The position numbers were made by a program, and so were the translations under genes. This document shows, one piece after another, positions 1-8,344 of a stretch of DNA of 60,303 bases. The notes under the pieces are model-generated. The model searched no databases. It was not told the DNA's origin and was given only the letters and a program-made list of their open reading frames with translations. Origin of the DNA: Myxococcota bacterium (lineage in GTDB: Bacteria; Myxococcota_A; UBA796; JAFGLY01). The DNA lies in NCBI GenBank assembly GCA_024276675.1, contig JAJRWT010000085.1, forward strand, positions 1 to 60,303. The letters are read 5' to 3'. The stretch's first letter is position 1; the number at the start of each line of letters is the position of its first letter.

Positions 1-431
1 ACGTGTCTGCCGACCCCAGCGTGGCGGTGGAGGGCAGCGCCCTGCCCGCCCATGGCAGGCGACCGATCCTGGGAGACGTGGAGCGAGCGGTTTCGGCCCT
101 GACCCGCTGTCCCTTGGAGTCGCTGCGAGGCCCCGGAACAGCCAGGGACCTTCTCATCGCCAGTGTGCGCAGCTTGCTGGACCTGGGCCTGCGCCAGACC
201 GCCCGGCTCCTGGGCTGCTCCAACTCCACGGTGGCCCGGGCGCGGTCGGTGCCATCACAGCACGTGGACCTGGTGGCCAGGGTCCTGGGTGATAGGCGCT
301 TCTCCCCCCTGGAGCGGCGCCCCCTCGTGGGCAGCCCTCCCTGGCAACGCTACCAACGTAGACAGACCATGGCCCACCGCTCCCTCGCCCGGAAGCTGGG
401 CCTGGACGACGGCCCCCGGCCCTGGGTTTGA
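1..431 (+). CDS. Transposase-like protein, C-terminal part (5' end outside window)
   Basis: The frame is open from the window edge to a TGA at 429-431, so only the C-terminal ~142 residues are visible. The segment contains a helix-turn-helix-like stretch (DLGLRQTARLLGCSNSTVAR, about residues 61-80) and many Arg. The layout, a Y1-like N-terminal part lost off-window followed by a DnaA/HTH-like C-terminus, resembles REP-associated tyrosine transposases, but no catalytic residue is visible and I cannot confirm the family. A second, decayed copy lies at 8460-8676 on the far side of the Zorya operon. An array of palindromic repeats starts 15 nt after the stop codon, as is common next to mobile-element genes. 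Family assignment is inference; the gene being element-derived is well supported by the duplication. Confidence 0.5.
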   Translation, partial: VSADPSVAVEGSALPAHGRRPILGDVERAVSALTRCPLESLRGPGTARDLLIASVRSLLDLGLRQTARLLGCSNSTVARARSVPSQHVDLVARVLGDRRFSPLERRPLVGSPPWQRYQRRQTMAHRSLARKLGLDDGPRPWV

Positions 432-445
432 GGGGCTACCTACCC

Positions 446-680
446 ATGCCCCCGAAAGTGGAACACTTTCGGACCTATGCCCCCAAATGTGGAACACCTA
501 TGCCCCCGAAAGTGGAACACTTTCGGACCTATGCCCCCAAATGTGGAACACCTATGCCCCCGAAAGTGGAACACTGCGCTGTAGAGGAGCTGGCACTCCA
601 CGATGGAAAGTACCTTTTCGCGAATTGCGCGCTCCGCCCGGGGGCTGACGGGACTGAGAATGTTCCACTTTCAGGGGTAT
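446..680. repeat. Alternating 31/23-nt tandem repeats plus one inverted copy
   Basis: A 31-nt unit (446-476) and a 23-nt unit (477-499) alternate twice and end in a partial 31-nt unit (554-575). Both units begin ATGCCCCC and contain GTGGAACAC. The 31-nt unit holds a palindrome, CGAAAGT-GGAAC-ACTTTCG. An inverted, slightly diverged copy of the first 20 nt follows at 661-680, so the two sets face each other across about 85 nt. There are no unique spacers, so it is not a CRISPR. The layout resembles either the multiple terminal repeats of an IS21-type element or REP/REPIN palindromes beside a REP-associated transposase; I cannot decide between these. Confidence 0.8.
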
Positions 681-712
681 ACTCACGGGACCGCGGCGTT
701 TCCACAGCTCCC

Positions 713-1074
713 ACGGTTGCAGGCAGCCCCACGGAGCCGGGGAGGCACGGCGGAGCCACTGGGCGGCTGCAAGAAAAACTCGGACGAGCGAATCATCCCA
801 GGAACTCTTCGCTCCAAACCGGAGGACACTACACGCCAGCAAGGGCTCGTAGATCTTCTGGCAGTTCATCAACGAGGCGCGGATGATCCGTAGAATGTCC
901 TTTCCAGTTTGCCCGGATCTGGGCTTTGAGCTTGTGGGGCCACTCGTCACAGACTCGCTTGCTCTCTCGCAACGCCTTCTTGCTCATGGGGCCCAGAGGG
1001 GTCACGGATTTCTGCGTGCCGTAGCCATGGCTCCGAGTCAATATACTACCAGTGTTCTTCTTGTTGTGTTTCAC
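713..1074 (-). pseudogene. Frameshifted remnant of an unidentified gene, cut by repeat copy A
   Basis: On the minus strand, one frame from about 1030 to 903 and the +1 frame from about 900 to 713 each have strongly GC-rich third codon positions (by hand 34 of 41 codons, then 21 of the next 24). The unused frame over the second stretch has about 8 of 25. The switch falls at TGGAAAGGAC (about 895-905) and removing one A restores a continuous reading. The product would be basic and helical (IRANWKDILRIIRASLMNCQ across the join). It stops being readable at the repeat boundary, 712/713. It begins overlapping the end of zorC. I recognise no family. Alternatives are a sequencing error, or programmed +1 frameshifting in a still-active gene truncated by the repeat. 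Confidence 0.4.
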
Positions 1075-2248
1075 CCGGCAGCCTCCCCGTCAGCCTGTAG
1101 ATCTGGTTGTTGAACTTGGACTGCCAGCCGTGATGGTGCAGCAGGCGCGTAATCTTATGCCAGCCGGACTGGCGAATTTCGTTTGCACTCCAGGCATTCA
1201 GGCACACACGCCACAGCCCCTTTTGCCAGTTGCTGTCAGAGTAGACGTATGTGGCGAAACCTGTATGGCCTACTTCCACGAACCAGTAACCCGCGATACG
1301 GATGGCAATAGTGTCGATCCGCTGGAATTGTTCAACCTCGTCAATGATTCCCACCTGCGCCCACCAGAAATTTTTCCGACCGGGTTCTGCACTCCACGAC
1401 ATGAAAGCGTTTTTCAGGTCGCGTTGTACCCTCCACCATCTGAACAGCCTCTTCACGTCGGGATGCACCTGGGACCAGGCGGTCCCACGTTGCTCCGCTG
1501 GCATGAAATCCTGGAGGAAGCTGATTATTTTCCCCAGCTCCGTCCCTTGCCTGACCCTTGCTGGCTCCCGGACATGGCTTGCCAGGGGCTCCAGCAAGGC
1601 ATTCACTACACGCCCCGTGTTGCTTCCGTTGCTGTGTGTATCGAGAAAAGGGCGGAGCGTATCTCTGCTGTGCGACCACAGCCATGTGCTGACCGATACG
1701 TCCGTCAGCAAGTGAATCACGGCATTCGTGACAGGAGAACCGACTTGCAGGCGCAGATGGCCGATGGCGTCTGAGAGGGAGACGCCATCGAGCAATACAC
1801 GTCTCGCCAGTTCGGGGGCGACGGGATCTGTGACAGAGAGAATCAATGGTCGCCGGTTCTTTGACCTGGGCGGCTTTACGTGGAACAGCGGGCGCAGGGA
1901 AGGGAAGTATTCCAACAAGACAGCGGCGCTTAAAGCCGGAAGCCTGGGGGTGAACCTATGCAGGTGTTGCAGAAGAGCTTCCAGCAAGCCGTCCCAGCGT
2001 TGTGGTTCATCGTGCAACCAGGGAACGATGGACCCGAGCCTTCTTGCCGTCTTGAAGTCCAGGTTTTCACGTTTCAAGGCATTCCAGATCTGTAGGGCGT
2101 AGCGACCCAGAAGTTCTTCGTCGTCGAGTCGTTCCATTGCACCCAGTAGCTTCAGTTTGCGAAACGTGTACCTGGCTTCTCGTGCGGCATCCAGAAGGTG
2201 CATCGGTTGGACGACAACACCGCCGGTCATTTGCTTGAACGGGTTCAT
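1046..2248 (-). CDS. zorC: ZorC-like EH-signature protein of a type I Zorya system
   Basis: This 400-residue protein matches the layout of ZorC. It has a helical N-terminal ~250 residues, then a Trp/Arg-rich block (LFRWWRVQRDLKNAF, about 268-282), FVEVGHTGFATYVY (323-336, with the candidate signature Glu at 325), and a His cluster before GW (HHHGW, about 371-375). A conserved Glu and His in this region define the EH_Signature domain. In studied Zorya systems ZorC acts in the cytosol with ZorD on invading DNA after the ZorAB motor is triggered. The start ATG overlaps the zorB stop (ATGA, 4 nt), so the two are translationally coupled. It is the last gene of the operon, followed by a gene remnant. 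I recognise the family from motif pattern and context, not from an alignment. Confidence 0.75.
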   Translation of the reverse strand: MNPFKQMTGGVVVQPMHLLDAAREARYTFRKLKLLGAMERLDDEELLGRYALQIWNALKRENLDFKTARRLGSIVPWLHDEPQRWDGLLEALLQHLHRFTPRLPALSAAVLLEYFPSLRPLFHVKPPRSKNRRPLILSVTDPVAPELARRVLLDGVSLSDAIGHLRLQVGSPVTNAVIHLLTDVSVSTWLWSHSRDTLRPFLDTHSNGSNTGRVVNALLEPLASHVREPARVRQGTELGKIISFLQDFMPAEQRGTAWSQVHPDVKRLFRWWRVQRDLKNAFMSWSAEPGRKNFWWAQVGIIDEVEQFQRIDTIAIRIAGYWFVEVGHTGFATYVYSDSNWQKGLWRVCLNAWSANEIRQSGWHKITRLLHHHGWQSKFNNQIYRLTGRLPGETQQEEHW

Positions 2249-3273
2249 GGGCAGTATTCATCCAAAGCTGCTTCCGCTGCCGCCTGGCAGGCCCTGGCCA
2301 CGGCGGTACGAAGTCGCTGGGATCGAAGCAGAGGATCGGAGTCTATACGTATTGGAGCGCATTCAGATGACGGACGCTCACCACGGACGCAGGCATCAAT
2401 CATGGGTTCGAGGGTGAGCAGGAGTTCATCCGTGGCGGCGTTGCCGGAGACCGTGGCGTCAAGGGCTACGAGGTTTAGAGCCATTCCCGAGAGATCTTCA
2501 CCCACCAGTTCCACCTCGAACGTCACGGTGCGGTGGCGCTCGGAGGGAGACCTCCTTGAGTCAGGCAGGTCGGAGCATAGTGTCCTGGTGTCGCCGTCCA
2601 TTTCTTCAAGGCAGTGGGCGATTTGACCTGCCGCTGCGGGCTGGAGCCTGCTCTCCAGGTAGGATGCAACGGGAACCTCCTCGCACTGGATGTTCTTTGC
2701 GACTTCGAGAGAGGCCTGGATCACGTTCTCTGCACGATCGGCGGCAAGGCTTCTGTTGTGGACGAAGCCTGCCACCAGGTCGGCGTGCCCTGTTACGAGG
2801 ATTCTTCGTATCGCCTTCGGATTGCGAGGATCCAGCCTTTCACATCCTTCGTGGCAATGGGCATGTTCGAAGGCGATCAAGGCACAGGAATACGGGCCTA
2901 TGAACATCTGCAGAAAGCCGGTGTCCCTTGGGATGGCCTCTCCGGGTTCGAAACCCAGTGCATCGTGTTCCACGGTCACCTGTGCGGTTACCAGGTCGAC
3001 CTCGACACCCGAAAGTCCATCGAGCTTTTCGTTCAGTTCTCGGGCCAGGCGGAGCCGCATGGTGGTCAGGTCCGACACGTCGTTCACCAACTCCCGTACC
3101 TCCATCTTCTTGGCAGACACGTCGTTCACCAACTCCCGTACCTCCATCTTCTTGGCATGTTCCAGCATGAGCTGTTTGAGAGCGAAGACGATGGTCACCA
3201 GCAAGAAGACCATCATCAGGCCAGTAGAGAGATCCGAGTAGCTGATCCAGAAGCTATGACTTTTGGGGGGCAT
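2245..3273 (-). CDS. zorB: ZorB-like stator subunit (MotB/OmpA-type) of Zorya
   Basis: The 342-residue protein has a short cytoplasmic N-terminus and one transmembrane helix (about 10-32) containing Asp14 in SYSDLSTGLMMVFLLV, the expected ion-carrying Asp of MotB/ZorB proteins. A charged linker follows, then an OmpA/MotB-like peptidoglycan-binding domain (about 120-330). Its hallmark is seen in VTGHADLVAGF followed by NRSLAADRAENV. In Zorya, ZorB dimers sit inside ZorA pentamers and anchor the motor to the cell wall. The linker contains a perfect duplication of 14 residues (KKMEVRELVNDVS plus A or D, about 41-68). It starts 5 nt after the zorA stop and overlaps zorC by 4 nt. No strong Shine-Dalgarno is visible, suggesting translational coupling. 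Confidence 0.85.
   Translation of the reverse strand: MPPKSHSFWISYSDLSTGLMMVFLLVTIVFALKQLMLEHAKKMEVRELVNDVSAKKMEVRELVNDVSDLTTMRLRLARELNEKLDGLSGVEVDLVTAQVTVEHDALGFEPGEAIPRDTGFLQMFIGPYSCALIAFEHAHCHEGCERLDPRNPKAIRRILVTGHADLVAGFVHNRSLAADRAENVIQASLEVAKNIQCEEVPVASYLESRLQPAAAGQIAHCLEEMDGDTRTLCSDLPDSRRSPSERHRTVTFEVELVGEDLSGMALNLVALDATVSGNAATDELLLTLEPMIDACVRGERPSSECAPIRIDSDPLLRSQRLRTAVARACQAAAEAALDEYCP
3074..3157 (-). repeat. Perfect 42-bp tandem duplication inside zorB
   Basis: Two identical 42-nt units lie head to tail at 3074-3115 and 3116-3157. The length is a multiple of three, so the frame is kept and 14 residues of the coiled linker after the ZorB membrane helix are doubled. Complete identity implies a recent event. 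Confidence 0.97.
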
Positions 3274-3278
3274 TACGA

Positions 3279-5558
3279 CTATGCCAGTTCTTCAAACGTT
3301 TCGGACATGTCTTCCACGACGTGGTGCAGGCTGGATATTGCTGATTTGAGGTCCTTTGTGGCCTTGGCCATGGCCCTGTCGAACTCGACCCAGGTACGCT
3401 TTGTGGCATCGTTCATCTTTTTTGAGTATGCCTCCATGCCCTTGGTGAGGTCGGTGGTGGTCGAGCGCAGATCGGTTGTGACCAGTTCCCATGTTCGGGC
3501 AGCTTCCCGATCTCGGCTACTGAGCCGCTCACCGGTTTCGGAGAGATTTCGGGCTATGGATGAGAGTGCCGACGGAATGGCGGCCAACGACTCAATGGAC
3601 CTTTCCAGGTTTTTGGAACTGCCATCGAGGTTTTCCGCCGTGGAGCCTATTCTGGTCATGAGCGATTCCGCCCGCTGGAAGGAGCCGTAGAGAAGCTCCT
3701 GTTTATCAACGGACTGGGAGATAGCCGTGGCCAAACGCTGGCCTTGCTCAGCTACCATCGCCTGGCCTTCCACGGCCTGTTTGAGTCCCTGGAGAGCCGT
3801 CACAACCTGTGGTCCGCTGGATGCAAGCACCTCTGCCGTGGATTGGAATGCGGCGATTGAGCCCTCCAGAGCGGATCGCAGCTCGCCGAGTCCCGCGGAA
3901 GCCCTGGCCAACTCTTCGGCTGCCGCCTGGTTCGTGGTGCTGGTTGTCTGCATGTGCCCCTGGAGGTTGGTGGATGTCCGGGCCAGAATGTTGGAAACGC
4001 CGGAAAAAGCAGCGGCCGCACGCTTGAGGGACTCAATGAGCCCACGAGTATTTTGCCTTTCGTGTTTGAGGTCCTCGGTGAGTCCGACCTGAACCTCCAG
4101 GCTCTGGTGCCACCTTGACAGTTGTTCCGAAAGTTCGTTTCGAACTCGCTCATGCCAATCCCGCAGGGCATCTATGGCAGATCTGAGCCCATGCAGGCTC
4201 TCCATTTGTTCACCCCATACCTCGCGTTGTGCAGAAAGCGCAGCCAGCACCCTGTCCGTGTGGGTGACCTGGGCGTGGAGGAGTTCCCGCGCACCCTCGC
4301 TGGCACCATCCAAAGCTCCAGCCGATGCACTCAGATTTGCCAGTGCTCCACTCATCTCGGCGACGGCGGCTCGCGCCTCGCCCACGGTGCTGCTCATGGC
4401 GGCTGCCGCTTCTTTTTGCGAGTCCATTCCCACGTGGAGTTGCCGTACCACGCTGCCCATGGATTCCCGGTACTCTTGGTTGGCTCCCACCATGGCGTCG
4501 ATGCTTTCACCCAGAGCGTTGAAGTTGTCGCCGAAGTGGGTGCCCATCTGTTCGCTGAATTGCTCGACGATCTGGCCCACGCCCTCGCTCTGTGTCTGGG
4601 CAATGGTGTCTGCCATGTTTTGCATGGCCTCCACGAGGCCGCTGTTTTGTATGGTCCTCTCCATCACGTCGCCCAGATCGTGGTTCAACTGCCTGAGTTC
4701 GTCGTAGCCCCTTGCGCTGGTCTCTTGGATTTGGCCAAGGTTCTCTTGCTGTTTTTGAATACGCCAGTTCTGTTCCACCGCCGTCTTCAGGAGTTTTTCC
4801 GTGAGACCTGCCAGTCGCTCCAGGATGGCCAGTGAGCGTTCAGCACGGATTTCGGCGGAAGCTGCCGCATCTTGTTGGAACCGAAGCAGTTTGCCCAGGC
4901 GGGATTGGGGGGTCGTACGGTCAACTATGGAGTCCAACCATCGTATGAGTTCCAGTCGCTGTTCTTCGAAGCTGTTTTCAAAGCTCACCAGAAGCAAAGT
5001 TGCTAATCCGCTTAGGACAAGACCGGCGATGGATGTCCCGAATGCTCCTTTCAGGCCCCCAACCAATTTACTGATGCCCTGGACCAGCTCCTGTGTGTCG
5101 CTTACCTCCAGGTCGAGGCCGCTCAGGCCGTAGACGATGCCCAGGAAAGTGCCCAGGATGCCGAGAGCCGTGAACAAACCTGGAAACGAATCCGCGTATG
5201 CACATTCCGGTGGCGCGAGAGCTTCACTGCCCAGGAACTCGCCCGACTGGATATCGTTGGTTATTCTTCCACCTTCAACCCGGGTCTGCTCCCACCATTC
5301 ATGGAATGGCTTTTCGAGCCAGTCCGTCTTGCCCACTTCGTCTTTCATGGCCTTGCGCCTGGCAACGGGGTCCATACCATCATTGATTGCCTTCAGGCTC
5401 TCAACGGTGCTGGCTATCTGTTTTTTACGCTTGTTCCAGGCCCACAATCGAAAAATGAAAAAGAACACCATGAGCAACATAACCAAATACACAACTCTCG
5501 CGAACTGCGGCGTCCCGAGGTAGGCACTGTAAATGTACTCAAGCATCCCCGGCAGCAT
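3279..5558 (-). CDS. zorA: ZorA-like motor protein (MotA/TolQ/ExbB family with long tail)
   Basis: This 759-residue protein has a first membrane helix at about 20-40. Two further helices form the MotA/ExbB core: FPGLFTALGILGTFLGIVYG (125-144), rich in Gly and Thr, and a segment at about 170-193. The remaining ~550 residues are a polar, heptad-like helical tail, the feature that separates ZorA from flagellar MotA or ExbB. ZorA pentamers with ZorB are thought to form a proton-driven motor whose tail extends into the cytoplasm and signals phage entry. The ATG lies 20 nt inside the end of zorD and is preceded by AAGGAG at 6-nt spacing, fixing the start and showing coupling. Length is close to that known for ZorA (about 700-750 residues). 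Confidence 0.88.
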   Translation of the reverse strand: MLPGMLEYIYSAYLGTPQFARVVYLVMLLMVFFFIFRLWAWNKRKKQIASTVESLKAINDGMDPVARRKAMKDEVGKTDWLEKPFHEWWEQTRVEGGRITNDIQSGEFLGSEALAPPECAYADSFPGLFTALGILGTFLGIVYGLSGLDLEVSDTQELVQGISKLVGGLKGAFGTSIAGLVLSGLATLLLVSFENSFEEQRLELIRWLDSIVDRTTPQSRLGKLLRFQQDAAASAEIRAERSLAILERLAGLTEKLLKTAVEQNWRIQKQQENLGQIQETSARGYDELRQLNHDLGDVMERTIQNSGLVEAMQNMADTIAQTQSEGVGQIVEQFSEQMGTHFGDNFNALGESIDAMVGANQEYRESMGSVVRQLHVGMDSQKEAAAAMSSTVGEARAAVAEMSGALANLSASAGALDGASEGARELLHAQVTHTDRVLAALSAQREVWGEQMESLHGLRSAIDALRDWHERVRNELSEQLSRWHQSLEVQVGLTEDLKHERQNTRGLIESLKRAAAAFSGVSNILARTSTNLQGHMQTTSTTNQAAAEELARASAGLGELRSALEGSIAAFQSTAEVLASSGPQVVTALQGLKQAVEGQAMVAEQGQRLATAISQSVDKQELLYGSFQRAESLMTRIGSTAENLDGSSKNLERSIESLAAIPSALSSIARNLSETGERLSSRDREAARTWELVTTDLRSTTTDLTKGMEAYSKKMNDATKRTWVEFDRAMAKATKDLKSAISSLHHVVEDMSETFEELA

Positions 5559-8274
5559 CCTCGTCTCCTTCCATCAGGATCCTCTCCAACTCCCTGCGCA
5601 CGTCCAGCTTGCTGGTGGGGACCACCACGTCTTCCGCAAGGGCTCGTTTTTCGTTCAGCAGGACATGGAGCGATTGCTCGATGGACACGCGGTTCGGGTG
5701 TAGCATGGTGGGCAGGTAGACCCTGACCGGAAGCTTCTGCCCGATTCTATGTGCCCTGTCGGTGGCCTGGGCTTCAGTGGCCGGATTCCAGTGCCGCGTG
5801 AAATGGATGACGTGGTTCGCCCCTGTCAAGTTGAGCCCAACACCGGCCGCCTTGGGACCCAGCACCAGCACCTGGAAACCTTCCGCCCGGTTGAAACGCT
5901 CCACGATGAAGAGCCGATACCCGGCCTCCACCGTGCCGTTGATATAGTCTACGGCCAGATCGAAGTTGTCTTCCACCAGCTCCATGATTCTTTTCTGGAT
6001 ACTGTGTCTGTCGGCAAAGACCAGGACTTTTTGTCCCCGTGCCTGGATGTCACGCAGTGTGTTCAGCAGCCAGGCCAACTTTGGGTGCAAGAGGGGAACG
6101 TCATCGGCCAGACTTTCCGGCTGGTTGCAGACTGCGAATAGCCGGTGCAGCGTGCCAAACGCCGACCCTCGGCCCGGTTTTCTGTCACGCAACACCGAGT
6201 CGTACAGCTCTGCCTGCCAACTTGCCATGGTCACGTTGACAGGTTCGTTGTCTCCCACCTTGGGAGGAAGGTGAGATGCTACGCTTTCTTTCATGCGCCG
6301 CAGCAGGCGAGGGGCGATTTTCCGACGCAATGAGTTGAGCGACGCTTCGTCGTCGACACGAACCTTTTTCTTGAAGTTCTTCAGATCGTGCAGGAATCCA
6401 GGGCATAACCAGTCGAACTGGGACCACAGGTCCACCAGGCTGTTCTGGACGGGGGTGCCCGTCAGCGCCAGCCTGCGGGTTGCGTCCATTGCCAACACCG
6501 CGTGGGTTGTCCTGGCCCGGGGATTGCGGATCTGGTGACTCTCGTCGAGAACCATAAGGCGCCACCGCACCTTTCCCAATACCAGTTGTCGCGTCCGCAG
6601 GGTTTCATATGAAAGCAGTACGATATCGTAATGCTCCAGTGCGCTGGCATTGGTTCGTCTCAAAGGGGGTGTGTACTTCAGGATGCGTCCAAAGTTGTTC
6701 GGAAAGAACTTCCTTGCCTCCATACACCAGTTTTCAAGGAGGGAAAGGGGCGCGACAACCAGGGAGGGCCGCAGCTTCCCTTTTTGCTCCAGCAGCGCCA
6801 TCAGGCTGAGTACCTGGAGGGTTTTGCCAAGGCCCATGTCGTCGGCCAGGAGCCCATGATCCAGTGCATCGTCCGATAGGGCCGCGTGACCTGCCAGCCA
6901 CTCCCAGCCCTCAACCTGGTGGGGCATGAGACGGAATTCTGGTGACAGTCCCGGTGGATGGTTTCCCAGGGCGATAGTCACGGCGCGGCCATCTTGATTG
7001 ATGGTGTAGGTTTCCTCTTCCAGGTTCAGGGCGGGGACCAGCTCACCCTTGATTGTGGCCTTTTCTCGCTCAACTTGTTTGCTGAAGGACTCGGCCAGGG
7101 TGGGTGATGGAACCCGTACCCAGAAGTCGTTGTAGCGGACATAGGATTTCCCCCTGCGCGCCGCTTCCAGGAGTGTTTCTGCCAGTTCCTTCTTTTCCCG
7201 TGTAGTCAGTGGGGGAGGTCCAGAGCTTTCCTCGCTCTTGAGGTGGATCCTGGTATGGGTTCGCCCGTCAGTCCCCAGCACCTGAGATCTGCTCACCCGG
7301 TAGACCAGAGCCCGCACTCCGATGACCCTGTCGCTATACTGGGAAAGGTCGAAAAGTTCCGGAGGGAAGACGGTATCCGGAGCGTCGCGGAGATGGGGTT
7401 GCATTTTCTTGTAGTTGAGCAGCGCGTGGTGTGCGTACGCGGCGGCGCGGCGCCCTCGCTTTGTCAGGGCGATTCGTTGGGTTCTCCTATCGCCGTTGGA
7501 ATCGACCCATCTCGCGGTGGGATCCCTGCCTGCTCGCGGGTTGTAGCCGCGTAGGGCCTGGTTGAAGGCCACTTCGTCTTTCACGTCGTCGGTGCTGAAG
7601 CTCACCTTCAGCTCGTCCTCGTCTGCCGACTTTTCGATTCTTGGCTGCAGTTTGTCCAAGACGATGATGTCCATCCGGTCCAGGTATGCATCCAGGTTGG
7701 CGCCATGTTTTACGAGGAGTTTCTTGTTGGTGGCCCACCAGAGCATCCGGTCTCGAGTCCAGTCACTGTCGGATTGGCCTGGTTTGCGTCCGGGAGGACC
7801 AACCTCCAGGCTGTCCAGTGCGCGTGAAAGAGCAAGCGGCATGACCTGTGGTTCACGATGTTCGACCCACCAGAAGGGCCCACGACGGTGGACTCCGGCC
7901 GGCAGTGATGCCGTGATGGAAAAGCCCTGGGCAACTCGTGCCAGTAATTGGCCCCTGCTTTTTACCGTTACATAGGGCGTTGCGATGGTAGCGCCTTCAT
8001 CGAAGAGCGCCAGCAAGTCCTGGACCGTTTCTTCCAGTAGCTCTGAAGGAGGCTCATCGCCCATGGCAGTGGGAACCACCCAGTCTGGAAGACCTTCGCC
8101 AGGCAGGGGCGGGGGCAGAGCGTCACGGATACGGCGCAAGACAGCAGGATGGGGAGGAGGCAGAGGAGCCCAGCCCTCTGCTAGGATTTCCAGCAAGATC
8201 AAACCTCCTGGATTTGAGGACGACAGTGTAGAGCAAAGCTGTTCCAAGATCCAGAGGCGCGGCCACGGCATCAC
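5539..8274 (-). CDS. zorD: ZorD-like SNF2-family helicase
   Basis: The 911-residue protein has a complete SNF2 helicase in its C-terminal half: Walker A DDMGLGKT (478-485), motif II DESH (577-580), motif III LTGTPVQN (604-611), and helicase-C motifs AGVGLNLTGANHV (about 810-822) and QATDRAHRIGQ (836-846). The N-terminal ~440 residues are family-specific, and I see no standard nuclease motif there or in the short C-terminal tail. In Zorya, ZorD is the DNA-degrading or remodelling effector. Here it is the first gene of the operon, whereas usual type I order puts it last. Start: GTG (8274) or the adjacent ATG (8271), neither with a good Shine-Dalgarno. It overlaps zorA by 20 nt. Confidence 0.82.
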   Translation of the reverse strand: MMPWPRLWILEQLCSTLSSSNPGGLILLEILAEGWAPLPPPHPAVLRRIRDALPPPLPGEGLPDWVVPTAMGDEPPSELLEETVQDLLALFDEGATIATPYVTVKSRGQLLARVAQGFSITASLPAGVHRRGPFWWVEHREPQVMPLALSRALDSLEVGPPGRKPGQSDSDWTRDRMLWWATNKKLLVKHGANLDAYLDRMDIIVLDKLQPRIEKSADEDELKVSFSTDDVKDEVAFNQALRGYNPRAGRDPTARWVDSNGDRRTQRIALTKRGRRAAAYAHHALLNYKKMQPHLRDAPDTVFPPELFDLSQYSDRVIGVRALVYRVSRSQVLGTDGRTHTRIHLKSEESSGPPPLTTREKKELAETLLEAARRGKSYVRYNDFWVRVPSPTLAESFSKQVEREKATIKGELVPALNLEEETYTINQDGRAVTIALGNHPPGLSPEFRLMPHQVEGWEWLAGHAALSDDALDHGLLADDMGLGKTLQVLSLMALLEQKGKLRPSLVVAPLSLLENWCMEARKFFPNNFGRILKYTPPLRRTNASALEHYDIVLLSYETLRTRQLVLGKVRWRLMVLDESHQIRNPRARTTHAVLAMDATRRLALTGTPVQNSLVDLWSQFDWLCPGFLHDLKNFKKKVRVDDEASLNSLRRKIAPRLLRRMKESVASHLPPKVGDNEPVNVTMASWQAELYDSVLRDRKPGRGSAFGTLHRLFAVCNQPESLADDVPLLHPKLAWLLNTLRDIQARGQKVLVFADRHSIQKRIMELVEDNFDLAVDYINGTVEAGYRLFIVERFNRAEGFQVLVLGPKAAGVGLNLTGANHVIHFTRHWNPATEAQATDRAHRIGQKLPVRVYLPTMLHPNRVSIEQSLHVLLNEKRALAEDVVVPTSKLDVRRELERILMEGDEDAAGDA

Positions 8275-8344
8275 CGCAGTACACAGTGAAATGCTCCAGG
8301 GCCGGACGCGAAAGCGGCCTATTGCTGCATTTGGAACCGGCGGA

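Larger units (their letters stand above)
1..712 (+). repeat. Direct repeat copy A flanking the Zorya island
   Basis: The sequence from base 1 to about 712 is repeated in the same orientation at 8460-8957. It covers the transposase-like gene end, the 31/23-nt repeat array and about 130 nt beyond, up to the shared string TTTCCACAGCTCCC. After that the two copies diverge. Identity by eye is very high, with scattered single-base differences. Copy A is the longer one: it retains 213 nt missing from copy B. The true left end is outside the window. Confidence 0.9.

Noticed and set aside
446..575. Regularly spaced repeats that could suggest a CRISPR array
   Set aside because: The units are head to tail with no unique spacer sequence, the 31- and 23-nt units alternate, and there are no cas genes nearby. 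The same array is copied at 8691-8820.
2245..5558. ZorAB pair as an ordinary TolQR/ExbBD or flagellar MotAB stator
   Set aside because: The MotA-like protein has a ~550-residue tail absent from those families, and the pair is translationally coupled to a SNF2 helicase and an EH-signature protein, which fits Zorya only.
1046..8274. Zorya type II or III
   Set aside because: Type II needs an HNH protein (ZorE) and type III needs ZorF/ZorG. The operon instead has a SNF2 helicase and an EH-signature-like protein.
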